Notes: a model not told the origin generated them from the letters alone. A DNA stretch of 64,000 nt from Echinarachnius parma (GCA_037951105.1 JBAMJV010003088.1:62001-126000), one strand, 5' to 3'. Positions 24,501 through 28,360 are shown, counted from the first letter of the stretch. Program-made: numbers and translations.

Positions 24501-26255
24501 CCATGAAGCTTAGCTCACCGTCCTGCTCCGCGCTGAACGGAAAACGCGACGTCGCTTTCGGCTTTTCCTGCGGCGCGCTCTTCGATTTACTGTTATCCTG
24601 GAAAGCATTGTCAAAAATGTCAAAGTTCAGTTCTGACGTTTGCGGCGGTGCGCTCTCAATTTTGGGTCCGTTTAGCGAGTTTGTGTCAATGGAATGAGAG
24701 TGCTCGTAAGGAGGCGCTTCCTTGGTAACAAAGGTTGTGGGGAACATCCCCGACCTGCCTCCGACCGTCCCCTGCATCCAGTTCTCATCTATCTCGTGTG
24801 TGACGGTAATCACTTCCCCTGGGTGGTGAAAAGATATGAAAATAATGATTATCAGCATTTATGTTACATTTATTCTGCACTGCTGCTCTCTACCCAGAAG
24901 TACAAATTATGAGAACCATGGTCGGTTTAAATTAGCCTTGCACCAATGGAAGTATTATGGCTAGTGAGCTCCCTGGGGAGTTGAAAAGTATGCAATATCA
25001 TTGTGTGGATTTGAACTGTACCTGATGACCATGGGTGATGGGTAATATCGTCACTGATGTGTGCTCTCTATAAGATTCCTCTATCATTATTTATTGTACA
25101 TACACGTAAGCTTCATGAAAAGCATCATGGTATGAAGGCACAGGGAAATTCAAACATTAATTAAGACAACACTAATTACAATTTCAAGACAATTATCTAA
25201 TATCTGTAGCATTACTGCACACATATTGTACACTCAAATGCTTTAAATAGTGTATTGAGAATTATATGAAACTTGTGATGCGTGTATAATTCGATGTTTT
25301 AATGAAATACTGTAAGCAGTCCTCACCTTTATGAAAGCTGAGATCCCCATCCGTGCCACTGTCATAGTCCTGTATGGCCGTCACATGATGTGTCCCTTCC
25401 CCACCTGTACCTGTCACACAGAGACAAAGATAATCACATGATAATCACATGATCATTGCATGATAATCACATGATCATTGTATATGATAATCACATGATA
25501 AACACATTGTAACCACATGATAAACACATTGTAACCACATGATATTCATGAAAGCTGAGATCTCCGTCTGTGCCACTGTCATAGTCCTGTATGGCCGTCA
25601 CATGATACGTCCCATCCCCACCTGTACCTAGCTGTCACACAGAGACAAATAGAATCACATGATAATCACATGATCATTGCATGGTAATCACATGATAAAC
25701 ACATTGTAACCACATGATATTTATGAAAGCGGAGATCCCCTAGCAATCGCTTTCTAGCTGGGCGCTACAGTGGCCGAAACAAGATCAACTTCCCTGCTAT
25801 TTTTCTCCCGTACCCATTCATATACAGTGTTTCATCAGAGTAACACCAATAGAAAGAGAATTTCTCCTGCTCTTGAACAGGACAATTTCATCGCCTATTT
25901 CTCTTCTTTCTATCGGCTATTCCCCCTGATATTTCTCCTCTACACCATTCAGAGTGGCCATTTCATCAGATGCGTCCGGACGCATCCGATGAAAATCAGG
26001 GCACTTTGAAAGGGGTATATAAGCGGCCTTCTCTTTTTCAATCAACCACATCAACTTACCAACAGGACTAGTCCCCTCAGCCGGTTTCACAAAGTTCGCT
26101 GGAAACGTGCCGCTACTTCCATGACACTTCCCCGAAATCCAATTGTCGTCGATGCGCTCAATTATCTCGACAGTGTCCCCCTCCTTCAATGCGAGCTCCC
26201 CGGGCTCCGATGTCTCAAAGTTAAACAGCGCCACCACAAGGCAGCCTGCCTCCAT
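432..26255 (-). CDS. DNMBP: DNMBP/Tuba-like RhoGEF scaffold (18 coding exons, 3' end off window)
   Basis: The gene encodes a scaffold that, by family knowledge, binds dynamin through its N-terminal SH3 domains, activates Cdc42 through its DH domain and bends or senses membrane through its BAR domain, at cell junctions and endocytic sites. Joining the 18 exons listed below gives 4761 nt (1587 codons) with consistent phases throughout. Domains by residue: SH3-1 about 1-58, SH3-2 74-124, SH3-3 182-234, SH3-4 293-348, Pro/NPF-rich linker 349-1050, coiled coil about 1080-1150, DH about 1166-1378, BAR from about 1395 to the window edge. There is no PH domain after the DH; the BAR follows directly, which is diagnostic of the Tuba family. 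From recall, human DNMBP is about 1577 residues, so this protein is longer, mainly in the linker. The C-terminal SH3 domains are expected left of base 1. Orthology is confident; exon 18 is the least certain part. Confidence 0.93.
618..869. mobile_element. TGTGACC-family MITE, copy 1
   Basis: The ends are inverted repeats: TGTGACCCGCTATAGCAGA on the left, and CTATAGCCGGTCACA closing on the right. TA flanks both sides (616-617 and 870-871), consistent with a TA target-site duplication. Four more copies occur in the window (17369, 32968, 48614, 54279). There is no coding capacity. Confidence 0.9.
1019..1301. mobile_element. MITE with ~55-bp terminal inverted repeats
   Basis: The left end (TATAGAGTACAGAAG...GACGTCATAC, then TTTTCAAATTTGA) pairs with the right end (TCAAATTTGAAAATTC... 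to CCACTCTATA). It is non-coding and its family is not identified. Confidence 0.75.
2314..2358 (-). pseudogene. Exon 17 donor-side copy
   Basis: The sequence repeats the last ~45 bases of exon 17, including donor GCA|GTAAGT and ~20 bases of intron, with scattered changes. It lacks an acceptor and the 5' half of the exon. Confidence 0.85.
2495..2656 (-). CDS. DNMBP: DNMBP-like exon 17 (BAR domain, GPHKLIQKR)
   Basis: This 162-nt, phase-0 exon has acceptor TTTCCTCAG|ACATTA and donor AAAGCA|GTAAGT. It encodes [19 protein letters not shown] and then [20 protein letters not shown]. Human DNMBP has the near-identical FTGPHKLVQKRFDKLLD, so this is the most recognisable Tuba-BAR segment in the window. 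A donor-side copy lies downstream (2314-2358) and an acceptor-side copy upstream (2767-2821). Confidence 0.96.
2767..2821 (-). pseudogene. Exon 17 acceptor-side copy
   Basis: The sequence repeats the acceptor region (ATCAG|ACATTATTT) and first ~55 bases of exon 17, then diverges. It reads [17 protein letters not shown] in the exon frame and has no donor. Confidence 0.85.
3040..3125. repeat. Fragment of the TTTAAAGGGATC MITE family
   Basis: The text TCACTCAGCGGACATATCA followed by AAATACACATTT matches the interior of the repeat at 60634-61035. It is a fragment only. The rest of intron 16 (2657-3337) is A/T-rich with nothing recognised. Confidence 0.6.
3338..3469 (-). CDS. DNMBP: DNMBP-like exon 16 (BAR domain)
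   Basis: This 132-nt, phase-0 exon has acceptor AATTTGCAG|GAGGCC and strong donor GACTAT|GTAAGTATG. It encodes [20 protein letters not shown] and then [21 protein letters not shown], the BAR segment preceding the VQQRV...PL motif. Three decaying acceptor-side copies lie upstream (3575-3910). Confidence 0.92.
3575..3910 (-). pseudogene. Three exon 16 acceptor-side copies in series
   Basis: Copies lie at about 3590-3646, 3745-3812 and 3850-3905. The first is nearly intact, with acceptor TTTGCAG|GAGGCC, and reads [20 protein letters not shown]. The second has lost a clean acceptor. The third has a large internal change. Decay increases with distance from the real exon. Each ends in a shared AGATCTTCATG-like tail not found in exon 16 itself, so the later copies derive from the first copy. 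Confidence 0.85.
3905..4280. mobile_element. GGTACCACC/ACGGAACC-family MITE, copy 1
   Basis: It shares with 16193-16606 (same direction) the blocks ATAGATGCCCAATATTTTGC, CCACCACTTACGGAACCA, GTGCGCCAATTCTATTCATG and the end GGTGGTACCCTTTAAA. It is non-coding, with a hairpin around CATGGTTCCGTAC. Confidence 0.75.
4293..4397 (-). CDS. DNMBP: DNMBP-like exon 15 (BAR domain)
   Basis: This 105-nt, phase-0 exon has acceptor TTATCCAG|ACGATT and donor CTCAAG|GTAAGG. It encodes [20 protein letters not shown] and then [15 protein letters not shown], matching the BAR stretch of vertebrate DNMBP (DEVFEETEKNFRMQERLIK). It is the only copy that continues to a proper donor; about nine acceptor-side copies fill the intron upstream of it (4440-5462). 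Confidence 0.94.
4440..5462 (-). repeat. Array of ~9 exon 15 acceptor-side copies
   Basis: Copies of the exon 15 start (ACGATTGATGAAGAGTT, AGCAGAAAGGAAGTTCC) with flanking intron lie near 4480, 4612, 4737, 4847, 4982, 5096, 5220, 5332 and 5457, spaced about 110-135 bp. Most keep a TCCAG, GCAG or TCAG acceptor and the frame [13 protein letters not shown], then run into a common tail (GAGAAAATATTCAAAATC). None reaches the exon's donor. Two subtypes (AGAGCAGAA and AAGCAGAA) recur, which points to duplication of pairs. Confidence 0.88.
5634..5712 (-). pseudogene. Exon 14 donor-side copy
   Basis: The sequence repeats the last ~80 bases of exon 14 with donor ACGCAG|GTGAGT. One extra base shifts the frame (ATTCACAAAGAAGTCCCA for ATCCGCAAGAAATCCCA), so it cannot encode the BAR segment. 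Confidence 0.85.
5838..5968 (-). CDS. DNMBP: DNMBP-like exon 14 (DH-BAR junction)
   Basis: This 131-nt exon has acceptor ATTGACAG|TGCTGAAG and donor ACACAG|GTCAGT. It encodes [19 protein letters not shown] and then [19 protein letters not shown]. The motif KLN(I/L)HSI(I/R)KKS is shared with human DNMBP and starts the BAR helix bundle. A shortened, frameshifted donor-side copy lies downstream (5634-5712). Confidence 0.94.
6203..6430. mobile_element. GCCCGGGCAAGT-family hAT-like MITE, copy 1
   Basis: The interior shares GGGCAAGTAAAATTTCATAAA and CTTGCCCGATTGGGCAAC with copies at 39225-39412, 40865-41110, 41174-41434 and 46987-47222. The ends resemble CAGGGCTAGACACTAG, typical of short hAT-like elements. 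This copy is degenerate. Confidence 0.7.
6430..6670. mobile_element. GGTACCACC/ACGGAACC-family MITE, copy 2
   Basis: This is an inverted, shortened copy of the family at 3905 and 16193. It contains GTTCCGTAAGTGGTGGAAAT, ACACAACCCTTTGCAAAATG and ends GTGGTCCCCTTTAAGG. It sits directly against the GCCCGGGCAAGT element. Confidence 0.72.
6732..6837 (-). CDS. DNMBP: DNMBP-like exon 13 (end of DH domain)
   Basis: This 106-nt exon has acceptor GTAACAG|TACACA and donor TTGG|GTGAGT. It encodes [19 protein letters not shown] and then [12 protein letters not shown], the last DH helix. INEYKRRKDLVLKY is the matching vertebrate DNMBP text. The final G forms a Val codon with the first two bases of exon 14. 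Confidence 0.93.
6967..7014 (-). pseudogene. Exon 12 donor-side copy
   Basis: The sequence repeats the last ~45 bases of exon 12, reading [10 protein letters not shown] with donor TACAAG|GTAAAT. It keeps the unusual His codon before LLL. Confidence 0.85.
7123..7216 (-). CDS. DNMBP: DNMBP-like exon 12 (DH conserved region 3)
   Basis: This 94-nt exon has acceptor CCCTCCAG|ACAAAG and donor TACAAG|GTAATT. It encodes the best DH signature in the window, [19 protein letters not shown] followed by AELYK. The family almost always has Pro before the LLL (KYPLLL or RYPLLL); here it is His (about residue 1335, codon CAT). The partial copy at 6967-7014 carries the same His codon, so it is not a single-base read error. 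Confidence 0.95.
7217..7631. other. Intron 11: poly(G) run, no gene
   Basis: The intron is A/T-rich with an uninterrupted G run (about 7417-7433) and AAAACAGTATTTTC-type short repeats near 7500-7600. No coding or element structure is recognised. Intron 10 (7688-8162) holds ATT/TCA microsatellite stretches near 7710-7880 and nothing else. Confidence 0.7.
7632..7687 (-). CDS. DNMBP: DNMBP-like exon 11 (DH domain)
   Basis: This 56-nt exon has acceptor CTTTTCAG|TACGAA and donor GTCAG|GTGAGT, phase 0 in and phase 2 out. It encodes [18 protein letters not shown]. Its neighbours are joined through a split Arg codon. Confidence 0.9.
8163..8254 (-). CDS. DNMBP: DNMBP-like exon 10 (DH domain)
   Basis: This 92-nt exon has acceptor TTTTACAG|GGAAAG and donor GAAAGG|GTAATA. 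It encodes [20 protein letters not shown], which lines up with the DH segment human DNMBP writes as GTYKIYCQNHDEA, and then [10 protein letters not shown]. No copies of this exon are visible nearby. Confidence 0.92.
8617..10984. mobile_element. Helentron/pearl-like non-autonomous element
   Basis: The layout, left to right: a unique left end with TATCCCCCGAACCA (8661-8674); fourteen tandem 156-bp units starting at 8676, 8832, 8997 and then every 156 bp to 10713; a 9-bp GGCGGACGC microsatellite (10879-10921); and a right end with a perfect hairpin GTATCCCCCGAA...TTCGGGGGATAC (10943-10970) that repeats the left motif in inverse. Subterminal inverted repeats, an internal tandem array, a microsatellite and a 3' hairpin are the known plan of bivalve pearl and other Helentron-type elements. 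No replicase or helicase is encoded. It lies in the intron between the two DH exons 9 and 10. Confidence 0.75.
8676..10868. repeat. 156-bp tandem array, 14 units
   Basis: Each unit has GGTAATCTTAACTATTTC, ATGGTTACCATGGCAACC, the CTCCGCCCCACACCAAAATC block and TAGAGCGTTCACAA. Unit 2 is 9 bp longer (an extra GGTTATCAT). Between 9309 and 10245 units alternate two sequence types (TCTAAAGG versus TCAATAGG; GGACCGCGCC in every second unit), so this part amplified as 312-bp pairs. Confidence 0.95.
11160..11276 (-). pseudogene. Exon 9 second copy with donor
   Basis: This copy repeats exon 9 from the FGNIDQ codons to the donor (GTAG|GTGAGTAAT). Over that stretch I count seven base differences from exon 9, six of them synonymous and one Ser to Asn. 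Its 5' part is diverged but still open ([13 protein letters not shown]). I see no acceptor in the right phase. It is therefore either a pseudoexon kept similar by conversion, or an alternative exon whose acceptor I cannot recognise. Confidence 0.7.
11276..11602. other. Spacer between the two exon 9 copies
   Basis: It contains a short GT microsatellite (about 11409-11436) and otherwise unique sequence. Nothing coding is seen. Confidence 0.7.
11603..11723 (-). CDS. DNMBP: DNMBP-like exon 9 (DH domain, LFGNID)
   Basis: This 121-nt exon has acceptor TGATACAG|GCTAAG and donor GTAG|GTGAGT. It encodes [20 protein letters not shown], the typical DH conserved segment (family consensus LFGNI), and then an acidic stretch. 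A second copy of most of the exon, with its donor, lies 0.44 kb downstream (11160-11276). This copy is preferred because only it has an acceptor in the right phase. Confidence 0.9.
11724..12930. other. Intron 8, part: repeat-like sequence
   Basis: A diverged inverted-repeat element may span about 12085-12556 (CCTATTACCGGATACC on the left, TCCGGTAATACGACACG on the right) with a GCGCGCTGCC...GCGCAGC hairpin inside. The rest is A/T-rich. No exon is seen. Confidence 0.5.
12931..13827. mobile_element. ~0.9-kb TIR element (TACCGTATTTGC)
   Basis: The left end TACCGTATTTGCTGGTGTAT and the right end TACACCGGCAAATACGGTA are inverted repeats, each followed inward by a GGTGCGGTTAAT-type block. Inside lies a second inverted repeat (about 13040-13165, TATTACCGAGGTGAGCTCAA against its complement) that is probably an older nested insertion. 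There is no transposase. Confidence 0.82.
13828..14290. other. Intron 8, unassigned stretch
   Basis: The sequence is A/T-rich, without recognisable exon, inverted-repeat ends or microsatellite. Confidence 0.6.
14291..14757. mobile_element. TTTAAAGGGGTAG-family MITE, copy 1
   Basis: The ends are TTAAAGGGGTAGTATAGTTT and CTCAACTACCCCTTTAA. The interior has TTCAAAAAGAGCC, AGAGGGCGCTTTTTAAA and GCGCCCTCTCTACC. Three more copies lie at 39967-40529, 45229-45772 and 59934-60474. The TTTAAA end overlaps its own palindrome, so the target duplication cannot be read. Confidence 0.88.
15100..15647. mobile_element. GAGCCTTTTCACA MITE with nested hAT MITE
   Basis: The left end GAGCCTTTTCACATTGG pairs with the right end CCAGTGTGAAAACGCTC, each flanked by TA. 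The interior is rich in AATCATGATT-type words. A 113-bp hAT-like element (15170-15282) is inserted in its left half. Confidence 0.8.
15170..15282. mobile_element. hAT-like MITE with perfect 8-bp TSD
   Basis: The element is almost one long hairpin: it starts CAGGGGTGTCGATCTGTTCG and ends in the complement, CGACACCCCTG, with only a short loop. The 8-bp duplication CAATCACG flanks it exactly (15162-15169 and 15283-15290). CAGGGGTG ends and an 8-bp TSD are hAT hallmarks. Little decay is visible, so insertion is recent relative to its host MITE. Confidence 0.9.
15650..16192. other. Intron 8: diverged local repeats
   Basis: The phrase ACCATTTAGTAATCAAGATACTTTACAATCAGA recurs in weaker form near 16130 and 16675, with AGATGTTAAAG-type words between. 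This looks like old local tandem duplication. Nothing coding is seen. Confidence 0.55.
16193..16606. mobile_element. GGTACCACC/ACGGAACC-family MITE, copy 3
   Basis: This is the most complete copy: left AAAGGGGACCACCGGG, right GGTGGTACCCTTTAAA, with ACTTACGGAACCACTACTAT and a GCGCCAATGCTATTC block inside. Confidence 0.78.
16764..16832 (-). CDS. DNMBP: DNMBP-like exon 8 (DH domain)
   Basis: This 69-nt exon has acceptor TATTACCAG|GTTGAA and a weak donor, AAAGTG|GTTAGA. It encodes [20 protein letters not shown]. Length and phase fit between exons 7 and 9, and it fills the DH segment before the LFGNID motif. The donor is inferred from phase and position, not from strong consensus. Confidence 0.75.
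16833..17368. other. Intron 7: A-rich sequence
   Basis: Long A-rich runs with AATAAAA and AAACAAAA words fill 16840-17160. No exon or element ends are seen. Confidence 0.65.
17369..17629. mobile_element. TGTGACC-family MITE, copy 2
   Basis: It begins TGTGACCAGCTATAGCAAAA and ends TTTTGCTATGGACGGTCACA. The interior matches copy 1 (ATCATATTTTCATATCTTC, GAGCTTGTGATGAGGCC). Flanks are A-rich and TA is not intact on both sides. Confidence 0.88.
17983..18666. mobile_element. ~0.68-kb TIR element (TTTAAAGGGGAGGG)
   Basis: The ends are inverted repeats of about 45 bases: TTTAAAGGGGAGGGAAATG on the left, and CATTTCCTTCCCCTTTAA on the right, both followed by a GCTGGAATTTTTGCTTGCTG block. The CG-rich middle (18070-18390) has its own inverted arms (TTTTCGCAACCGGCGACG against GCGAAAAGACG), probably a nested element. 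A related copy lies at 33791-34204. Confidence 0.82.
18761..18924 (-). CDS. DNMBP: DNMBP-like exon 7 (start of DH domain)
   Basis: This 164-nt exon has acceptor TAATTTTCAG|AGCAATT and donor AACCAG|GTAAGG. It encodes a short Pro/Ala linker and then [17 protein letters not shown], the conserved region 1 helix of the RhoGEF (DH) domain, where the Glu of the TE-x-x-Y motif contacts the GTPase switch region in this family. An acceptor-side copy with an in-frame stop lies upstream (19020-19084). Confidence 0.93.
19020..19084 (-). pseudogene. Exon 7 acceptor-side copy
   Basis: The sequence repeats acceptor TTCTCAG|AGCAATT and the first ~65 bases of exon 7, but has an in-frame TAG (GAGCTGTAGCCC) and no donor. 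It cannot serve as a DH exon. Confidence 0.88.
19385..19464 (-). pseudogene. Exon 6 donor-side copy, distal
   Basis: About 78 bases of the exon 6 3' part with donor CTGCAAG|GTATTA. The changes seen include CAA to CAC (Gln to His) and ACG to CGG (Thr to Arg); the frame stays open. It lacks an acceptor. Confidence 0.87.
19730..19810 (-). pseudogene. Exon 6 donor-side copy, proximal
   Basis: About 80 bases of the exon 6 3' part with donor CTGCAAG|GTAGTC. It shares the ACG to CGG change with the distal copy, so the distal copy probably arose from it. It also has GAG to GAC. Confidence 0.87.
20129..20270 (-). CDS. DNMBP: DNMBP-like exon 6 (coiled coil)
   Basis: This 142-nt exon has acceptor TTTGTGCAG|ACTAAG and donor CTGCAAG|GTATGA. 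It encodes [13 protein letters not shown] and [20 protein letters not shown], a clear coiled-coil segment. The equivalent region of vertebrate DNMBP just before the DH domain is also coiled. Two donor-side copies lie downstream at 19730-19810 and 19385-19464. The intron begins in a TCA-repeat array within 15 bases of the donor. Confidence 0.9.
20271..20716. other. Intron 5, unassigned
   Basis: A/T-rich unique sequence. No exon, element ends or tandem structure recognised. Confidence 0.6.
20717..20797 (-). pseudogene. Exon 5 donor-side copy
   Basis: About 78 bases of the exon 5 3' part, with three differences from exon 5 (one amino-acid change, Ile to Leu) and donor GAC|GTAAGT. The 5' half and a phase-compatible acceptor are missing. 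The high identity suggests a recent event or conversion. Confidence 0.87.
20898..21037 (-). CDS. DNMBP: DNMBP-like exon 5 (linker into coiled coil)
   Basis: This 140-nt exon has acceptor TTTGACAG|CTAAGAGG and strong donor GAT|GTAAGT. It encodes [19 protein letters not shown] and then [17 protein letters not shown], the start of a heptad-patterned helix. It is flanked by an acceptor-side copy upstream (21190-21287) and a donor-side copy downstream (20717-20797). It is chosen as the real exon because it alone has both splice sites and the right phases. Confidence 0.9.
21082..21173. repeat. TCA-rich microsatellite
   Basis: Imperfect TCATCA/TCACCA run between exon 5 and its acceptor-side copy. 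Confidence 0.9.
21190..21287 (-). pseudogene. Exon 5 acceptor-side copy
   Basis: The sequence repeats acceptor TGTCAG|CTAAGAGG and about 95 bases of exon 5, then stops matching at CCAAAATATGA. No donor. The frame is open to that point. Confidence 0.87.
21310..21630. repeat. CAT/CCA trinucleotide array
   Basis: About 300 bases of imperfect CAT, CCA and CTT repeats ending within a few bases of exon 4's donor. Apparent Asp/Gly-, His- and Ser/Pro-rich reading frames here are products of the repeat. Confidence 0.92.
21634..21804 (-). CDS. DNMBP: DNMBP-like exon 4 (Pro/Ala-rich linker)
   Basis: This 171-nt exon has acceptor CTGACAG|TCCTCC and donor CACCTG|GTAAGA, phase 1 in and out. It encodes a Gln/Pro/Ala-rich segment with [13 protein letters not shown] and [10 protein letters not shown]. 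No domain is visible. The intron that follows begins almost at once with CAT/CCA trinucleotide repeats. Confidence 0.88.
21805..22118. other. Intron 3, unassigned
   Basis: Short intron of unique A/T-rich sequence between exons 4 and 3. Intron 2 (24819-25326) is likewise unique, with nothing recognised. Confidence 0.65.
22119..24818 (-). CDS. DNMBP: DNMBP-like exon 3 (SH3-2 end, SH3-3, SH3-4, Pro/NPF linker)
   Basis: This single 2700-nt exon has acceptor CACCCAG|GGGAAG and donor CAAG|GTAAGC, and is open throughout. It completes SH3-2 ([14 protein letters not shown]), then encodes SH3-3 ([19 protein letters not shown]) and SH3-4 ([24 protein letters not shown]). The rest is a low-complexity linker rich in Pro, Ala, Ser and Gln. 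Visible motifs are two NPF tripeptides (about residues 718 and 741), DPF tripeptides (about 395 and 840), a run of roughly 12-residue units with PLNP/DPLDP cores (about 757-820), a duplicated LT(M/L)SQVN motif (about 650 and 688), and SH3-ligand-like PPPPP/PPKP clusters (about 867-923). NPF and DPF motifs are known EH-domain and AP-2/clathrin-adaptor ligands, so an endocytic role for the linker is an inference. Confidence 0.95.
25327..25410 (-). CDS. DNMBP: DNMBP-like exon 2 (first half of SH3-2)
   Basis: This 84-nt exon has acceptor TGACAG|GTACAGG and donor CATAAAG|GTGAGG. It encodes a short linker and then [20 protein letters not shown], the ALYDY/acidic-loop half of SH3-2, which continues directly in exon 3. 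Phase 1 in and phase 1 out match its neighbours. A nearly full-length copy with the acceptor kept but the donor lost lies 0.2 kb upstream (25546-25627). Confidence 0.92.
25432..25715. repeat. CACATGATAA short tandem words and exon 2 duplication
   Basis: Runs of ATAATCACATGATCATTG and TAACCACATGATAAACACAT surround the exon 2 copy on both sides. The exon copy and the CACATGAT runs form a repeating unit of roughly 200 bp. Confidence 0.8.
25546..25627 (-). pseudogene. Exon 2 acceptor-side copy
   Basis: Nearly the whole of exon 2 is repeated, with an altered acceptor (AGCTAG|GTACAGG). It reads [18 protein letters not shown], and most differences from exon 2 in the SH3 part are synonymous (ACG/ACA, GAT/GAC, GGG/GGA). 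The donor is replaced by CATGAATATC. A ~20-base remnant of a third copy lies at 25720-25741. Confidence 0.85.
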
Positions 26256-26279
26256 CTTGGCCTATGGTGGTGCTCAAAT
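26060..26279 (-). CDS. DNMBP: DNMBP-like exon 1 (ATG, SH3-1)
   Basis: Coding starts at the ATG at 26255-26253, in a good context (CCAAGATGG). The protein starts [14 protein letters not shown], close to the start of vertebrate DNMBP as I recall it (MEAGSVVRAIFDF). The exon encodes a whole SH3 domain: ALFNFE (ALYDY position), the conserved DDNWISGK tryptophan region, and FPANFV at the end. The donor is GTTG|GTAAGT (exon end 26060, phase 1). A pyrimidine-rich acceptor (CTTTCTTTGTAG) puts the exon's 5' edge at 26279, so 24 bases of 5' UTR are present here and at least one non-coding exon must lie further right. Confidence 0.93.
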
Positions 26280-27102
26280 CTACAAAGAAAGCAAAAAAGG
26301 AAAGATTGGTTAAAAATATTACTGTCATTTACTATCAAATACTTGTAAGTAGCCAATTCAGGAGTCAGGACTAATCCAGAAAATACACGCAGACCTGTCT
26401 TATAGTGGCCACCCGATAGTGCTCAGCCAATCTCCTTAAAGTGACCACCAAAGGAATTCCTCTGCATGGAAACTTAATGTTATGGAACCTGTGTAAAAAA
26501 AAAAATAGAGGTCTCCTGTCTACAGTGGCCACTTTTCTTGTTTCCCTTTAGGTGGTCAATATACACAGGTCTGACTGTACTTGCCTGGGGTCTATGATGA
26601 AAGCATGTTAAAGCTTGAACTGGTTAATAAAGGATGTATAATTACTTAGAAGAAATCAGCGAGACTGACCTAATCCTAAGATAAAATATTTGGTCAAAAA
26701 CATCATTCAATAAGGAAAAAATAACATAGGTACTCATGGCAATCAGCATACAAAATGCATTCAAAATAATTTTTAAAAAATCATCAAATTCACAACTTAG
26801 GAGCCTCTGTATCATTATCTCAAAGAACTATAACAATAGTATTTATTACATTTTTCATTATCAAATACAACTTCGAACACTTGACTAATTACATGTTTGT
26901 CAATTAAATGTCTTATATTACTTTCCCTGATTAAAACAAGGGTGAAATTTAACCCTATGATGACCATGGTTTGAAACTAGTCACATGAATAGGCGGTACA
27001 ACACATAATAGTATTGTTATTTAACTGATCGCAGCTGTCTTAGACATGTTGATTTCTCTTGATTTCTTCCATAATGCACACACAAAAGTAGTGATGAATG
27101 AA
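26280..27102. other. Upstream region: MITE and A/T-rich sequence
   Basis: It contains the CAGTCAAACC-type element (26390-26576) and otherwise A/T-rich sequence. No upstream exon or promoter motif is recognised. Confidence 0.65.
26390..26576. mobile_element. CAGTCAAACC-family MITE, copy 1
   Basis: Ends GCAGACCTGTCTTATAGTGG and ACACAGGTCTGACTG form inverted repeats. The interior has TGGCCACC and CTTGTTTCCCTTTAGGTGG, shared with copies at 28132, 37190, 52998 and 54534. Confidence 0.82.
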
Positions 27103-27375
27103 TTTAAAGGGATCTTGTAACTTTGTTGACTGTGCAAAAAATGATGAATGGTTGATACAACCTCATTGCACTCACTTTGTACATGGTTTCGCGATTCGTT
27201 GGATTATTTAACATCTGAACTCTTCAATCGTAAATATCTTTTTAACGAAAGGGAAATTTGAAAAACCAAAACCTGTCCCATGATTTTATTGTTAATAGGA
27301 ATACAACAAGGTATGATGGAACCACTAGAATTCTGTATTTTGAGGATTTGGACGATGTTACTAAGTCCCTTTAAA
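27103..27375. mobile_element. TTTAAAGGGATC-family MITE, copy 1
   Basis: Left TTTAAAGGGATCTTGTAAC and right GTTACTAAGTCCCTTTAAA are inverted repeats. The interior ATTTTATTGTTAATAGGAAT and CAACAAGGTATGATGG match 51425-51818 and 56374-57509. Confidence 0.85.
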
Positions 27376-27400
27376 GATGAAAGGGGTATTATGCTATTCG

Positions 27401-27544
27401 CAGGGATGCCAGTGACCTGCAGGTTGAGAGCCTGAAAATGGAGTCTTGATACTTTGTTTGTGTGCAAAACGGTACAAATAAGCCTGAATTTGTAGGAGTC
27501 CAGGGCCTGAAATTCAGGCTTTTGCCTGAAAACTGGCATCCCTG
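27401..27544. mobile_element. hAT-like MITE (CAGGGATGCCAGT)
   Basis: CAGGGATGCCAGTGACCTG at the left and AACTGGCATCCCTG at the right, with TATTCG repeated on both flanks (27395-27400 and 27545-27550). A longer relative lies at 47686-48006. Confidence 0.8.
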
Positions 27545-27719
27545 TATTCGTAATGGTAACTTGTCTAAGGGCCTTGCAGTCTAGATCAAGTAGATTTTTT
27601 GGAATTTAATTCGGAAAAAAATGGATCAGATAGTTAGTCACATGCACTGACTGGATCAGTTGAGGATGAGAAGTCACTGCGGCTGTTATAACTTTGTAAA
27701 GAAGAAGATACTAGAGACT

Positions 27720-28020
27720 AAGGCTGTCGATTTCGGGTATATTTACTACCCGGGACTCGCGATAATTTTTCGGGCGAGTCCCGGGTACCCGAAATTTATA
27801 AATTTGTTGATTTCACTATAGGCATGTCACGCCGCTGGGAAACATGTTCATTCAAGTGACAAAAATGCAGCACATTTATGACAATAAATCATCTTATAAA
27901 ATACAGCAAATTCGTAAATCAATTTTTTGCTTTTTTTCGGGATATCGAGTATCGATTTTTGCGCCCGGGACTCGACATTTTTCGGCGGGACCCGGGTACC
28001 CGGGACTCGTCAACAGCCTT
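27720..28020. mobile_element. AAGGCTGT TIR element with 10-bp TSD
   Basis: The ends AAGGCTGTCGA and TCAACAGCCTT are inverted repeats. The 10-base sequence ACTAGAGACT flanks it perfectly on both sides (27710-27719 and 28021-28030). The interior is built from CCCGGGACTCG and GGGTACCCG palindromes. A TSD longer than 8 bp suggests a Mutator-like or IS4EU-like origin; no transposase is present. Confidence 0.85.
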
Positions 28021-28131
28021 ACTAGAGACTTAAATTAAATTCTCTAGGGGCTCCCGAAGTTCTTCAAAATGCGTCAATGAGAAACATTGCCTCTAATTAC
28101 CCACACACTTGTTCAATTATACAGTCAAACC

Positions 28132-28360
28132 TGTGTATAGGGACCACCCAAGGGAATCAAGAATAGTGGCCGCTATAGAATTATAATTTTCCAGTGGATA
28201 ATTAACAATCTGAACACTTCAATCGTATATCTTTTAAACCAAAGAGAAATTCGAAAAAAATTATTCCATGCTTCTATTGTACAACAAGATACAGTATGAG
28301 AGAACCACGAGTTCCAAGTAGGTTTTGTGGATTTGGACAATGTTACTAGATCCCTTTAAG
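28132..28360. mobile_element. Junction of two MITE fragments
   Basis: The left half is the start of a CAGTCAAACC-family element (CAGTCAAACCTGTGTATAGG). At about 28190 it passes into the right part of a TTTAAAGGGATC-family element (AATGTTACTAGATCCCTTTAA). Each is cut at the join. Confidence 0.75.
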
